Made by a program: the position numbers and the translations under genes
Shown here: piece by piece, positions 53,620 to 64,000 of the stretch
Position numbering within the stretch: the stretch's first letter is position 1
How the letters are laid out: every line of letters starts with the position of its first letter
The notes under the pieces: generated by a model
Told to the model about the DNA's origin: nothing
The model's input: the letters and a program-made list of their open reading frames with translations, nothing else
Databases searched by the model: none
From: Taxillus chinensis
Lineage: Eukaryota > Streptophyta > Magnoliopsida > Santalales > Loranthaceae
DNA: 64,000 bases
NCBI GenBank assembly: GCA_023512835.1
Contig: JAKCVP010000332.1
Span: 124,001-188,000, forward strand
Direction: 5' to 3'

Positions 53620-56600
53620 CAGTGAGGGGAGAAGTATAGGGGGCGTGTAAACGAGGGAGTTGGTCTGAGTATGGACAACTGAGGTGTAATCCGGTTTGAA
53701 TTTCCACGAGAAAATAATCTAGCTTGGTAGATGGAGGCTCGTAGGATTTTCTTATCAATCGATGAGAATCTGACATGCCCTCGGGTCATTGAGGAGGCCT
53801 CACGACCTTATAAGCATCAGATCGAGTATGGGTTGGCGGCGAGCTTACAAGCATGCAGCTATCAAAAAGGTATGTGCGCTCTATCCGAAAGCGCTATTCC
53901 GTTTCATTGACCTCAGGAACAGGTAATTTCGAGTCTACCAGCCTTAGTTCATTTGACAGTGACGATCTAGGCACCATTTTGGCAACCCGCTCAGCCTCGA
54001 AACGCGGGCGCAAAGCGCTTTCCGTAGTGAGCGGTGAGCAGTCAGAACTCCCTTGTGCTGCTGAAGGTTCCGTATGGCGTACATAAACGGGTCGTCAGAG
54101 GCTGAGGACCATACTGTCCTGACCATCCGGGCGGAGTGCATCCGGTCTTCCCCAGTGAACCATCGAGTAGTCTGTTGGCCACTTTATAAACTTTCGCGAA
54201 ATCTATATTTGGGTCTCGAGATGTGGCAGCCGGCGGAAGGAACGAGGATCAGGATCACACGCGAGCATTTGGGTTGCTGGCAGCCTATGAGAAGAGGTCT
54301 TGGGGCTGTACCTGTATTGCTTAGCTGGAACCTCTGCGGTTCAGTCCAAAGTCTGCATCAAGGAGCTCCTCTCAGGTCATGGCCAGCACTTGCTACAGTC
54401 CAGCAAATTCACCAGAGCGTCTCAACGTGATCAGCAATCTGTGACCTGATGTTGCTCTACGCGTGTGAGCATCGCCGCCTACCGCTTGGGCAGTGCTGCA
54501 GCTGTGCGGTGTTTGGAAGGCTAAGATATTGCGCACGCAGTGGGATATCGAGACAGGAGAGAACTAAACCCTTTTCAATTTTTGACGAAGCGATCGAATG
54601 CATGCCGCGACGGCCCACAAAGTAGGTCGAGGCTCAAGGCGGTGCAAGGGAGACGCCAGGGGACGCAGCACCCGGCTGACCCAATCTGACGCACCTTGAC
54701 AGCCTGATGAGGAAACTTGGGAGTGTGTATCTTGTACATGCAGCACCGGATTCGCCCGTCGTGCCACGTGGGATGGTATCTCAATTCCCCCTGCTGACCG
54801 CAGCGTTAGTATCAAACGTTTCGTCCCAATGTGTTGGATACAAATTTACCTTGCATACGAAGACTCGCTTGGCACAATTCGTGTAGGCCAAGTACTACTT
54901 TGAACGCGAGCTGAGATTCGAGTTCCGCGTAAGGAACTCCCATTATTTGTCGTTGATCATACAATGAAGACGTACAGAAGAACAGTGCAGACAGTTTTAA
55001 AGTTCAGATCCATGAAGATTCTCACATTTCTTTCGTAGGCAGTGCGCATGCGTGTACCAATGAAGTCGAGGGCGCCATGAATCTTATCGCTGCAGTAGCC
55101 TCTAGACACGCGGCTTGCATGAGTGCGTCTATGGTTCTCGAGGGATCCTCTTCATTCATTCGACGAGTTTCAGATGGTTCGCATGCGCCCCTATGTACCT
55201 GTGACTTCTATGCTGCACGAGGACAGATGTGGTAGAGTTTAGGCAGGCCTACAGGAACTGCGTCGAAAGCGCTGGAAAATCTGACATGATTGGATGAGAC
55301 GGTTCAACTACGACAGGTCTGTCATGCTGGCGGCTGTCGCATGAAAAGGGGCCATGGGTGCGGCCCGGGGAGGGGGGATAGAACAGATACGTCTCACAGA
55401 CTAATAAACGGCATCTGCAAAGTACCCAAATCCTGTACCGGAGGTGGTAAGCAGTTTCAAATTTGCATTGTATTTGTTAGTGACTCGTATGAAGTGTTCT
55501 TAATTTACCCCGAAGATGTAGGTCAGAGTGAAGTGAATTGAGTCCTAAAGCCAGTACGCAAGCAGAAAAGATGGATACACCAGAGCCGCCGCCGGCTGTA
55601 CGGCGATCTAGCGCAGCCTTCCTGAGCGGGGTAGTGCACGTCCCAGGTCAAAAACCTCAGTGCGGCGCGGACGGTGGGTCTGTAGCTGCGCAGCGCTTAG
55701 AAGTGGCTTGAGTGGCATGGCTGGCGGGCTGGACGTGACGATGCACTGAGGTCCAGCGCGACACCGAGTGTGCCTGCTACCTCTGGGAACTCTTAAGCTC
55801 ATACAAAGTGTAACATGTCCCCTCTGAGGCAGTGAGGCTTTGCACTATTCATCAGCAGTCTTGTAGTCCGACAAAGCCACTCTTGAGTCTTGTGCGGGCT
55901 CGAAGGGGCAATCAGGAGTGCAGGGTAGCGGTGTTAAATAACACGGAACATGGGAGACGTGAAAGCCGCAGTATCGTTCAAACCAAGCGCCGCAGTGGAC
56001 CGCCCCCCCGAGTCCCCAACAAGCTGTGATTTCTCTGCCAAGATTCAAAGAGGAGGATATCGTCGATCTTGTTCATTGTCATGCTGGAAACTGGAGACTG
56101 GGGATCGAGAGACCGGCCGCAACACGTACTTTGGAGACGAGGTCTGAAGGTAGCAACGGCGAGGGCCGGCCTGTTCGAGGACCTCAGCTTTCACCTAGCA
56201 CCAACGCGGCCGAGCAGAAGTCATAGCGTGCAGCGCGAGAAGGCGATGCTGAATGCTCGATGTTAGCGACGCTCGTCGTTGTCACAAGATCTGCAAAAAG
56301 CCGCGGCACATGTTTGTAAGCGAGAGCTTGCGTGGCCCCGCCGCTATAGCTGCAAGCAGAGAGGCTGAGAGCAGCCAATGACAGGAGAGGCGCGACGAAA
56401 GGAATACGTGGACCTGGTCATTCTGTCGGCGGCAAGCAGTGTCTCGTTGGTTGCGGTGGCGGGCCGCATGTGTCCTGGCCCAGTCAGAGAGAGCGGCGGG
56501 TGCAGATGGGGGGCGCAGGGTGCGTGACAAAAAGCGAAGTAGACGCCGACAACAAAGGAAGACGATGTGGATGTGGAATTGGACGTGAATGAAAAGGGCG

Positions 56601-56913
56601 CTGTCCGGCGACGATAAAGCTGGAAAGGGCCGCCTCGAGCTCTGCGCCACACAATCGTTCCTGCCCTGCCGAGACCAAGCTTTTGGTGGAGCGGCAAGAG
56701 CGCGTCATCTCTGCTCGTGTAATCACTGATCACCTCCACCTTCTCTCCCTCGTCCCTTCGTCTCGTCTCATCTCGTCGTCTCACCTCATCTTCCGCCTTC
56801 CTCTCCCTCCCTCTCCCTCTCTCTCGCTCGCACCCCATCTGCAACCGGGGCCTGCATTCTTTATTTCTCACTCCTTTCCTTTGCTCCGCGTTCCGCCCTC
56901 ATCGCGCTCCGTC
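53620..56913. other. 3.3-kb gene-poor region
   Basis: Frames are short and unsupported. The last 180 bp (about 56735-56910) are strongly CT-rich, the usual leader of a well-expressed fungal gene, here the aspartic protease. Confidence 0.5.
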
Positions 56914-58539
56914 ATGAAGTCCATCGCCGCCTCTCTCCTCCTGCTGGAGGCCTCCGTTGCCGCCGCCCGCAACGTCCTCCAGATGGACATCCGCAAGCCC
57001 GTCCACCGCGTCTCCGGCCTCTCCAAGCGTGCAAAGACCGTCATGGAGCCGCTCGGCAACGAAGAGACCCTCTATTACGCAAACGTCTCCATCGGCACAC
57101 CTCCCCAATTCTTTCAGCTCCAAGTCGACACTGGCTCGTCGGATGTTTGGACTGTCCAAGCTGGCGACTCCTACTGCAGGCAGCGCGGTGCCTGTGTCGG
57201 CGGCCAATTCGATCCTTCCAAATCCTCCACATACAAGGTCGTTGACCAAGGCGCCTTCCAGATCCAGTATGTAGATGAGACTGGCGCCACAGGCGACTTC
57301 TTCACAGACAACTTTGTCCTGGGCCCGTCGGGCTCCACCACCACTGTCAAGGGGCTGCAAATGGGTCTGGCTACCAACACCTCAATCGGCACCGGTATCA
57401 TGGGCGTTGGCTTTGCCGAGGACGAAAGCGTCTGTTCGCAGAGATCTAGCTTCACTAGTGCTTCCGGCTGCCGAACCTATCCCACTCTCACCCAGATGCT
57501 CGTCAGCCAAAACTACATCAACTCTCAAGCCTACTCGCTCTGGCTGAATGACCTCGACGCAAACTCCGGCTCCATCCTCTTTGGTGGCGTCGACACTGCC
57601 AAATTTGTCGGCAGCCTGATCACTATCCCTATTCAACCTGATAGCCAGACCGAGACCATCACTTCCTTCACTGTCGCATGGACCAATCTCACGCTCGGTG
57701 TGCCAAACGGAAACCCCATCAATGGCTTCGTCAGCAGCGACTTTGCCCAGCCTGCGATTCTGGATTCGGGTACTAGCCTGACCCTGCTCCCTGATGACAT
57801 CGCTCAGAAGGTCTATCAAGAGTTTGGCGCCACATACAACAGGGAAGTCGGAGGCTACATTGCTTCCTGCAGAGTTGCCGCTTCAACAGCCACTTTCGAC
57901 TTTGCCTTTGGCGGTCCTGGCGGCCCTGTTATCCGTGTACCCGCCGACGAGTTCCTCCTCCCCCTCACCTCTGACGATGGCAGCCCTGTTCAGTTCCGTA
58001 ACGGTGACCAGGTTTGCCAGATGGGTATCGAAGCCGCTGGCGAGAACCCTATTCTGTTCGGCGACACCTTCCTGCGCTCAGCCTACGTCGTCTACGATCT
58101 CGACAACAAGCAGATTTCTCTTGCCCAGACAAAGTTCAACGTCACCGAGTCCAATATCCAGGAAATCAAGGCTGGCAGCTCTAGCAATGTTCCCAACGTT
58201 GCTTCCACCGTGACGGGCGCCACAGTCCGCCAGACGGAGTCGACCGGTCCCCTTGGCAATCTCGGCGGACTCTTCGGTGGTGGTAGCGGCTCGAGAGCTT
58301 CTGCTACCGCCAATGCTGGCGCTCTGAACTCTCAGCTGGCATCTGGCACAGGTGCTCCCTTGCTGCAATACACCGCTGTCAATACTCTCAGCCCTCAGCC
58401 ATCGGGCAATGCAGCTGCTGGCTCGACTGCCGGTACTGTCCGCGGCGTCGTCACTCCTGGCCTTAACAACGAAGGCGCCTGGATGACGGCCCTGATTATG
58501 GGCTCTGCTGCTATTGGCAGCGCTATCCTCCTGCTGTGA
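56914..58539 (+). CDS. GPI-anchored aspartic protease (yapsin/OpsB type)
   Basis: An intronless frame encodes 541 residues, starting at the ATG after the CT-rich leader. A signal peptide (about 1-18) and short propeptide end at L-S-K-R39, a likely Kex2 site. The pepsin fold (A1 family) has catalytic VDTGSSDVW (Asp72) and ILDSGTSLTLLP (Asp284), the flap region before F-F-T-D-N-F, and the C-terminal I-L-F-G-D-T-F-L-R motif. A Ser/Thr/Gly/Ala-rich linker (about 425-515) follows, then a hydrophobic C-terminus preceded by L-N-N-E-G, which is a GPI-attachment signal. Yapsin-like enzymes act at the plasma membrane or wall and cut after basic residues. It could therefore in principle process dibasic peptide precursors; nothing in the window proves this. 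Confidence 0.93.
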   Translation: MKSIAASLLLLEASVAAARNVLQMDIRKPVHRVSGLSKRAKTVMEPLGNEETLYYANVSIGTPPQFFQLQVDTGSSDVWTVQAGDSYCRQRGACVGGQFDPSKSSTYKVVDQGAFQIQYVDETGATGDFFTDNFVLGPSGSTTTVKGLQMGLATNTSIGTGIMGVGFAEDESVCSQRSSFTSASGCRTYPTLTQMLVSQNYINSQAYSLWLNDLDANSGSILFGGVDTAKFVGSLITIPIQPDSQTETITSFTVAWTNLTLGVPNGNPINGFVSSDFAQPAILDSGTSLTLLPDDIAQKVYQEFGATYNREVGGYIASCRVAASTATFDFAFGGPGGPVIRVPADEFLLPLTSDDGSPVQFRNGDQVCQMGIEAAGENPILFGDTFLRSAYVVYDLDNKQISLAQTKFNVTESNIQEIKAGSSSNVPNVASTVTGATVRQTESTGPLGNLGGLFGGGSGSRASATANAGALNSQLASGTGAPLLQYTAVNTLSPQPSGNAAAGSTAGTVRGVVTPGLNNEGAWMTALIMGSAAIGSAILLL

Positions 58540-59111
58540 TGGGATTTGCCTCTGCGGCTCTTATGATGGCATGCATGATTCCGAGCAGCTTTTTCTGTTT
58601 TTCCTCATTGTTCAGAGTGCATAGTAGCGACTGGGACGGGCTAGAATGTACAGTAGAATTATCAGCATGCTGACTGCACATAGCACCAACATAATATATT
58701 GATCTGGCCGTATGAAGTAGACTTGTGCTACTTTTTTCCTTGATCGATTTTTTCATGTTTTCAATCTAAAAGACCCTCGTTGCTGCGGACACTTGCTTCG
58801 GCTGATGAAGGTTGTTCATCGGTCTGCTCGTGGGCAGATGTGCTTATCGTGGCTGCTTCTTGTGGCATATCTCGTACACCTGGGTGAGTTTTTAGGCGTG
58901 TACGCTCAGCCGAGAAACGAGAGATTTTGTGGTGGTAGAAACCTACACTCAGCTAAGTACAGACCTGAACCTCGGTGTCTCGCCGCAGCGGGTGTTGCTG
59001 GAATTGTGGCGGCGAAGAGAACGCCGGTGATATCTCGAGGTCTCGTTGGAACCTAAGTGCGCCTTCCGCACACACCTAGGTACCTACCTAGATATATGAT
59101 CAGCTCAGTTT

Positions 59112-59148
59112 CCAGTCTCCAGTCTCCAGTTTTCAGGTTCCAGCCTCC
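59112..59148. repeat. CCAGTCT-type short tandem repeat
   Basis: Imperfect CCAGTCT/CCAGTTT/TCCAGCC units occupy about 37 bp. Confidence 0.65.
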
Positions 59149-59199
59149 AAGCTATGGTTAGTAGGCGGGAATGCTCGACTGCAAGTAAGCAGGAATGCA

Positions 59200-59214
59200 G
59201 GTAGGTAGGTAGGT
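59200..59214. repeat. GGTA tetranucleotide microsatellite
   Basis: Short run of GGTA units. Confidence 0.8.
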
Positions 59215-59486
59215 ATCAGGCCGTGCCTACTATCCCATTGCAATTACGCGCATACCCGCTACAGTCAGACACTGCACATGTACCTAGTCAAGAGTGCATT
59301 GAAGGTCCCGCATGCACATTTAGACGACAAGAGCTCGTGAAGAAATGATTGTTAATGAGATGTTGTGAAATAAGTAAGCTAGCCGCAGAGGAACATGTAC
59401 ATGCCCAACGCAGTCGACACGATATCTGCAATTTCATCGCTTTATACAGCGGTATGAGACACAGTATGGCCGCGGCTATCGTGCAA

Positions 59487-61394
59487 CTAGGCAAACTCCT
59501 CATCCGTCACGCTGGAAGAGACATACGAGGCAAGTGGGCACATCTTGCTCGAGCGCGTGCCCGGCTCCCAAATCTCAGGCAGCTCGTCGCGAATAGTCGC
59601 TTCGAAACATGATTGTTCGGGTGCGATAAGTGCGGGATCGGCTTCGATCGATGCGATTAGCTCAGTTGTGAGCACGTCTAGGCAGCGAGAGCAGCCGGAG
59701 GGTATGTCCGGGTCGAATAGCATACGACGAGCTCCGGGTCCGTCGAGATCTAAAATTTCCTCCAGCCAATATGCTGATTTATTTGTTGTCGTTCAAAGAG
59801 GTCGTTTCTGGTTGTGATACTTTGTTCGAGGTCCGTCATGTGGTATACGATCGAGAAAGATTTGATCAATGCAAGCAGTGCTTCTAATTCTAGTCCCGAA
59901 ATCGTGGCTGACCTGCTCAGCAATACCATCATGCCAGAATTAAGCCCATCGCAGCGCGCCGCATGTCGATACATTGGATCCAGAAAGCTTGCCAGCAAAT
60001 TCAAAGCAGGCTTGCAGAATTTCAGGCACCTTTCTGAAGGATAGTCGTCGAATACCGTCGTTCCTTGGAAAAAGCCCGCCAAGAAACATACCTGTATGAT
60101 GGGTGACACGGCATGTTCTTCTAATTCCTTCGACTCACTCTAAAATGCATCTTCAAAGTTCGTATTGTTGAGGTTGTAACCCATATGCAAGTATAACGTG
60201 ATCCAGAACTACGCTAAAACCTCAGTGCCATTCAAGTCGAAGGGACGGCTTGTCAACTTGTAATCTGGGGCATGTACGATGGCAGTCTTCAGTTGAGCAA
60301 AGTAGACAGAATTCTTTCCCAATGCGGCGATATTCTAGGAGTTGAAGCTGTAGCAACTGTGGGAACAGAATCTCGTGCACCACCAGTAGTTGACGGCTTC
60401 CGGGTGACTCCACACAAACGATGCAGGCAATGCTACAACCAGACGAATGGACGCCTCCCACCAAGGGTCAACGTAAGCCTCTCGGTGAGCTACCTCACCA
60501 GCGCCACCATGTGGCCTCGATAGCCAGTTTCTTGAGAACTGGCATGCAGTATCATGGACCCAGCCCACTTTCATCCTTTGAAATGCGAGGAGGTCTGCCT
60601 GTATCTGTTCGGCAACGACCAGCTCACGCCGTCTTACGACCCTAAGTGGCATGGAATATAGTTTTGGCTCCGTTTTGGTGTCGGTCTGGGGAAGCGCGTA
60701 GCAGAGGCTCGAAAGATGTGAAATTCTTGGAATTTAAATTACGAGCAGTCCGACGCTGAGCCCAAAGATTTGTTTTTGAACCTGTCTACACCGAGATGCA
60801 AGCTGCGAGTAATTTGTACACGGGTCGTGGTCCTTCATAGCGGTGAAAAGCGCGACAGCGGGAATATTGAGCTTAAAGTCCACAGCCCGAGTCGCTATAT
60901 CTAAGTAGAAGTCAAGTTCCCGTCGTTGACGTTCTGAGATCCGGTCAATGATTTCGGCGAACAGATCCTCGAGCTCAGAGGGCATCTCATTCAAGATATA
61001 CCCATTCAAAGGTAGCTGGTGCGGGCGGCAGGTCCTCAATCGCACCGAACCTGGCAAACATGCCTGGAAATACAACCTCTTTTAGGAGCTTCTTGCGTCG
61101 TGTTTTCCGTTCATGCGCATTATCGGACAACTCTTGCTTCTTGAAACTTCGCAATGCCTCATCCGAGACATGTTGACGTGTCTTGGAAGCTTCGCGGGTG
61201 AGCTCAAGTCTTGTCCTTTCATTGTCCAATTTCAACGAAGCCAAGTTCTCGTCACTAAGAGAGATACTGAAGTTGATATTGCCGAAATTGTCTCTTAAGA
61301 GAATACCGTGGTTATCCCTGGTGTTTTGGGTGATTGAGCCAGAGTCCCTTTGCAATCGAGCCTTGGCCACTTCATCCAGAATGCCGTCAGTCAT
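59487..61394 (-). pseudogene. NLR (NACHT-type) relic lacking the NACHT core, with N-terminal amyloid-like motif
   Basis: An ATG at 61394 opens 135 codons. They contain RDNHGILLRDNFGNINFSI (about 26-44) and then a typical pre-NACHT region ending L-x-F/V-F-P-G-M-x-x-R-x-x-x-I then T-F-E-W-V-Y. Normally the P-loop would follow within about 40 residues. Instead another frame (61013 down to 60734) joins almost at once with N-E-M-P-S-E-L-E-D-L-F-A-E-I-I-D, a block that normally lies some 300 residues later, after the NACHT. Roughly 0.9 kb of coding sequence therefore seems deleted. Further left, broken frames show W-V-H-D-T-A-C-Q-F (like the H-R-T-A-x-D-F-L signature) around 60335-60640 and further helical frames to 59487. 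The extension left of 60335 is less certain. A short truncated product could still be made from the first frame. Confidence 0.65.
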
Positions 61395-62266
61395 GCTGAC
61401 CGGTGCTGAGCCTAGAGCTTAGGCAAGTGTGCTCGTCGGTAATTTGCCCTTGCAATGCGAACCCCGGCTCATGATATGGCTTCGTTCGTCATGTGCTAGA
61501 ATCCTACACGGCCGTACATATATCAACTCACTGCACACCCTAAATGAGGAGGGAACGGGTTTCTGGCCCCATGCGTACTCAGATCGACGGTCAGAGGGGC
61601 AGGCAGGAAGGTTGGCTGCAGCGCATGACCAATCACAGGCCCGGCGGATTGACTAGCGGCGCGTTCGCGGGACCTGGGAGCCGCCGCAAGATGTCTTGAG
61701 CGTGCCATTCTTATTGGACTTTTAGGAAGAGATCTGTCCATCTATGGGAGCGCACGACCTTGGGAAACACCTGGGGAGACGCTGGACTCAACGCGTGGTG
61801 AAGCCTGTCCGGTTCTTTCGTCGTCGGCTCCCATTCAGCATGGTGCTAGAAGTCCAAGGAAAACCAGCTCTCAGGACGGCCACAAAGGATGTGATGATTG
61901 ACGAGATGTTGAAGGAGAATGAATGCAGTCACGGCAGTGTCGTTGGGATACGGCAGGAGCCACAAGTTCAAATCATATGTGAGGCGGCGGACGGGCTACG
62001 TCAGACGGCCGACGGCGCGCTAGCACCCATCGAGCAATCGGCACAGGACAACCCAACCTCATCCCGTAAAGATCCACCTTTTCCTTTCTCTTTCCATATC
62101 GTCGGGAGCGTTCTAGACAACAGACTCCTATTTGTTAACCCTATACCACAGACCTGCAAAGCTGTAGTGGCAGCGCTTGGATATATACAGCTACTGGACT
62201 CCATTGCCGAGACCTCCGCATCTTTCCCCACCAGCAATCACCATTACCCGAGGTCTTACCGCCGAC
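61395..62266. other. Intergenic, monoacylglycerol lipase promoter
   Basis: A 193-codon frame (61744-62325) crosses this region and the true start of the next gene; it shows no family features. A TATA box lies at 62182-62187. Confidence 0.5.
62182..62187 (+). promoter_or_regulatory. TATA box of the monoacylglycerol lipase gene
   Basis: TATATA lies 85 bp upstream of the ATG at 62267. Confidence 0.5.
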
Positions 62267-63591
62267 ATGGGCGTCGTAAAAGTCAAGGAAGCAGAGTGGC
62301 CTTCTTCCGTCAAGGTCGGTGTTGAAGAAGGCTGGTCTAATTTTCCAGATGGCCTGAGGTTCTTTTGGAAGACTTGGAAGGTAAGCGTGTCATGATCGGA
62401 CGACCCGGACCCCAGTGTTGCCCAGCCAGTTCGATTGAAACGAGAGATTGAACCCCCGGTCACGCTTTTTAGCACTGCGGACAATCAAATAGTCCTTTTC
62501 TCGGTAGCGTATGCTGACGAAGACAGGCGCAAGATACCCCTCGTGCCAAGGTGATCGCTATCCACGGATTCTCTGACCACTGCAATACCTACAATGACCT
62601 CTTTTCTATCTTGGCCTCTCGTGGTATCGAAGTCTACGCATTCGACCAACGCGGATGGGGTCGCACGGCCGACAAGCCAGCTCTGCGTGGAGCCAGTGGC
62701 CCGACCACTCAGGTCCTCGCTGACATCGAGCATTTTGCCAAGATGCGCCTTCCTGAGGACGGTACCGTACGTGTCACACCTTCAACCTGATTACAAGCAT
62801 ATGTTGCTTTTGTATCGCGAAGTAGACTGATCATTCCCCAGCGCCCAATGATCCCCACGTTTCTATTCGGCCACTCCATGGGCGGCCAGGAAGCAATACA
62901 CGCAGCTCACTCCCTTCCTTCCACCATTCGGAGCCAACTTCGCGGCTACATCATCTTCTCGCCCTTTTGCGGTCTGCATCCTTCCACTACGCCTTCGGCA
63001 TTCACCGTCATCGCAGGCCGACTAGCGGCGATGGCCATGCCAAAGTTCCACATGCACCAGCCGCTCAACGAAGAGTTCTTGACACGTGACAAGGCCGCTG
63101 CCAGAAGATTTGCCGAGGATATTCTTTGCCATGATTATGGTACGCTAGAGGGACTTGCAGGCATGCTTGACCGTGCTGAGGCTATTGGGAAAGGTGCGTT
63201 GCTCTTTGCTAGTTTGCGTGAAGCTCCGCGTGCGATGCACTTTGTTGACTTTTAGCTGCAGGAAATGTCAAGATTTCAGATGATGTCCGACCCGCTGGCG
63301 AACAGGCTATTTGGGTTGCGCATGGGCGCGAAGATCACGTGTGCGATTGCGCGGCGACCGAGAAATGGTACAATGAGAGTTGTGACCTGAAAGATAAGAA
63401 GTTGAGAATCTGGGAGGAGGCGTATCACCGATGTGAGTGCACCTTTTCCTTTGAGACACACTGCTCGCTAGTGGGGTGATTGCACATGTGCTGACGACTG
63501 ACTAGTGAACGACGAGCTTGAGCCTACCAAGACCGAGTTTGTTACCGAGCTTGGCGATTGGATCTTGGAAAAGGCCGCAAGCGGGCCTTGA
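62267..63591 (+). CDS. Monoacylglycerol lipase-like alpha/beta hydrolase (serine aminopeptidase S33 fold)
   Basis: Five exons are inferred: 62267-62380, 62527-62766, 62842-63193, 63256-63432 and 63506-63591, giving 322 residues. The oxyanion block H51-G-F-S-D-H is followed by F-D-Q-R-G-W-G-R-T, nucleophile elbow F-G-H-S130-M-G-G, acid Asp261 (H-G-R-E-D-H) and His293 (E-E-A-Y-H-R). This is the complete catalytic triad and normal family length. Monoacylglycerol lipases release fatty acid and glycerol from monoacylglycerols, on lipid droplets or in the cytosol. Intron sizes are 146, 75, 62 and 73 bp, and each junction rebuilds conserved residues. The start at 62267 is the only ATG before the first conserved block. 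Confidence 0.93.
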
Positions 63592-63920
63592 TGTGTTTGT
63601 CTGAATGTTTGATTGCATCTAGGAGATCTGATTGAACGGCAAGAGGTTGATATCATCGAGGGCATCTACTAGAATATCAAGAGCATATCGCGACGCCCGA
63701 AATATTGATCAGGTGGCTAAGATAATTTCATGCTACTTCGTCAATATACGGAACACGCACCTTGAAATTTGATCACTTATTCTACGGGTAGACCAAGCAA
63801 GAGTGAGAATATAGGTATGTCACAAGCTACTTTTATTTCGATTAAGAAGTGTAAGGAACTTTTTTCTGTCACCGAGGGAACAATCTGAATTGAGTACAGG
63901 ATCTCGTGTATTCTATAAAT
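63592..63920. other. Convergent 3' region
   Basis: This is AT-richer and lies between the lipase gene and the stop of the partial gene at the right edge. No gene is seen. Confidence 0.5.
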
Positions 63921-64000
63921 TTACGCACCTTCGCCCATCTCATCGTCAGAGCTAATGTTTGTAAACTCCTCTTGAGCGCGTCGAATCGCCCGCTCAAGCT
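63921..64000 (-). CDS. C-terminal end of an unidentified gene cut by the right edge
   Basis: On the minus strand the frame is open from the edge to a TAA at 63921-63923. It reads L-E-R-A-I-R-R-A-Q-E-E-F-T-N-I and an acidic S-S-D-D-E-M-G-E-G-A end. A helical stretch with an acidic tail before a stop is coding-like, but 25 residues do not identify a family. Confidence 0.45.
   Translation of the reverse strand, partial: LERAIRRAQEEFTNISSDDEMGEGA

Larger units (their letters stand above)
58540..59486. other. Intergenic, low-complexity
   Basis: This contains CCAGTCTCCAGT-type repeats (59112-59148) and a GGTA tetranucleotide run (59200-59214). No gene is supported. Confidence 0.55.

Noticed and set aside
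53853..54086. 77-codon plus frame starting MQLSKRYVRSIRKRYSV
   Set aside because: Basic, Ser-rich and short, with no signal or homologous features that I can see and no splice evidence.
60715..60740. Resemblance to a conserved 18S rRNA stretch (GTGAAATTCTTGGA)
   Set aside because: Only about 14 bases match and the flanks do not. It lies inside the NLR relic and is best taken as chance.
61744..62325. 193-codon plus frame before the monoacylglycerol lipase
   Set aside because: It overlaps the true lipase start in another frame and spans the TATA box; no recognisable domain.

Overview
The window looks like about 64 kb of a filamentous ascomycete (Pezizomycotina) chromosome. Genes have short GT-AG introns (mostly 49-75 bp, some with a CTAAC-type branch point). 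One transposon carries textbook RIP (repeat-induced point mutation). The families are typical of this group: UstYa-like oxidase, Kex2-processed repeat proteins, NmrA-like, Zn2Cys6 regulator, NACHT-ankyrin receptor. I cannot fix the genus from sequence alone. All exon boundaries below were inferred by reading frames and splice consensus; none is backed by transcript data.

Left part (1-14 kb): the C-terminal end of a GH78 alpha-L-rhamnosidase-like enzyme runs in from the left edge. Next, on the minus strand, is a secreted Tyr-rich precursor with KR-punctuated tandem repeats (921-1712). A divergent UstYa-family (DUF3328) gene with both HxxHC motifs lies at 7804-8816. Precursor plus UstYa oxidase is the minimal signature of a dikaritin-type fungal RiPP locus. 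The two genes are now separated by a complete, heavily RIP-mutated Ty1/Copia element (2204-7547) with 173-bp LTRs and a CGCCG target-site duplication. Without the element only about 0.74 kb of shared divergent promoter would separate them. An A-T-R1-R2 NRPS-like reductase of the glycine betaine reductase (ATRR) type follows.

Middle part (14-43 kb): an NmrA-like gene whose last codons appear frameshifted; a convergent Zn2Cys6 regulator; a TMEM184/DUF300 membrane protein; a GRAM-VASt sterol transporter (LAM family); two unrecognised conserved-looking proteins; a D-xylose reductase; a second Kex2-type repeat protein, this one with paired cysteines (36186-36614); a type II membrane PC-esterase/acyltransferase-like protein; and a large Ser/Thr/His-rich protein.

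Right part (43-64 kb): a NACHT-ankyrin receptor, a membrane protein, two unrecognised proteins, a GPI-anchored yapsin-like aspartic protease, a decayed NLR relic missing its NACHT core, and a monoacylglycerol lipase. A partial gene runs off the right edge. The receptor, the relic and a stand-alone 146-residue protein share a short Asn/Gly motif of the beta-turn-beta amyloid type, suggesting an amyloid-signalling (regulated cell death) family scattered over 17 kb.

The two most promising leads are the transposon-split RiPP locus and the shared amyloid-like motif.
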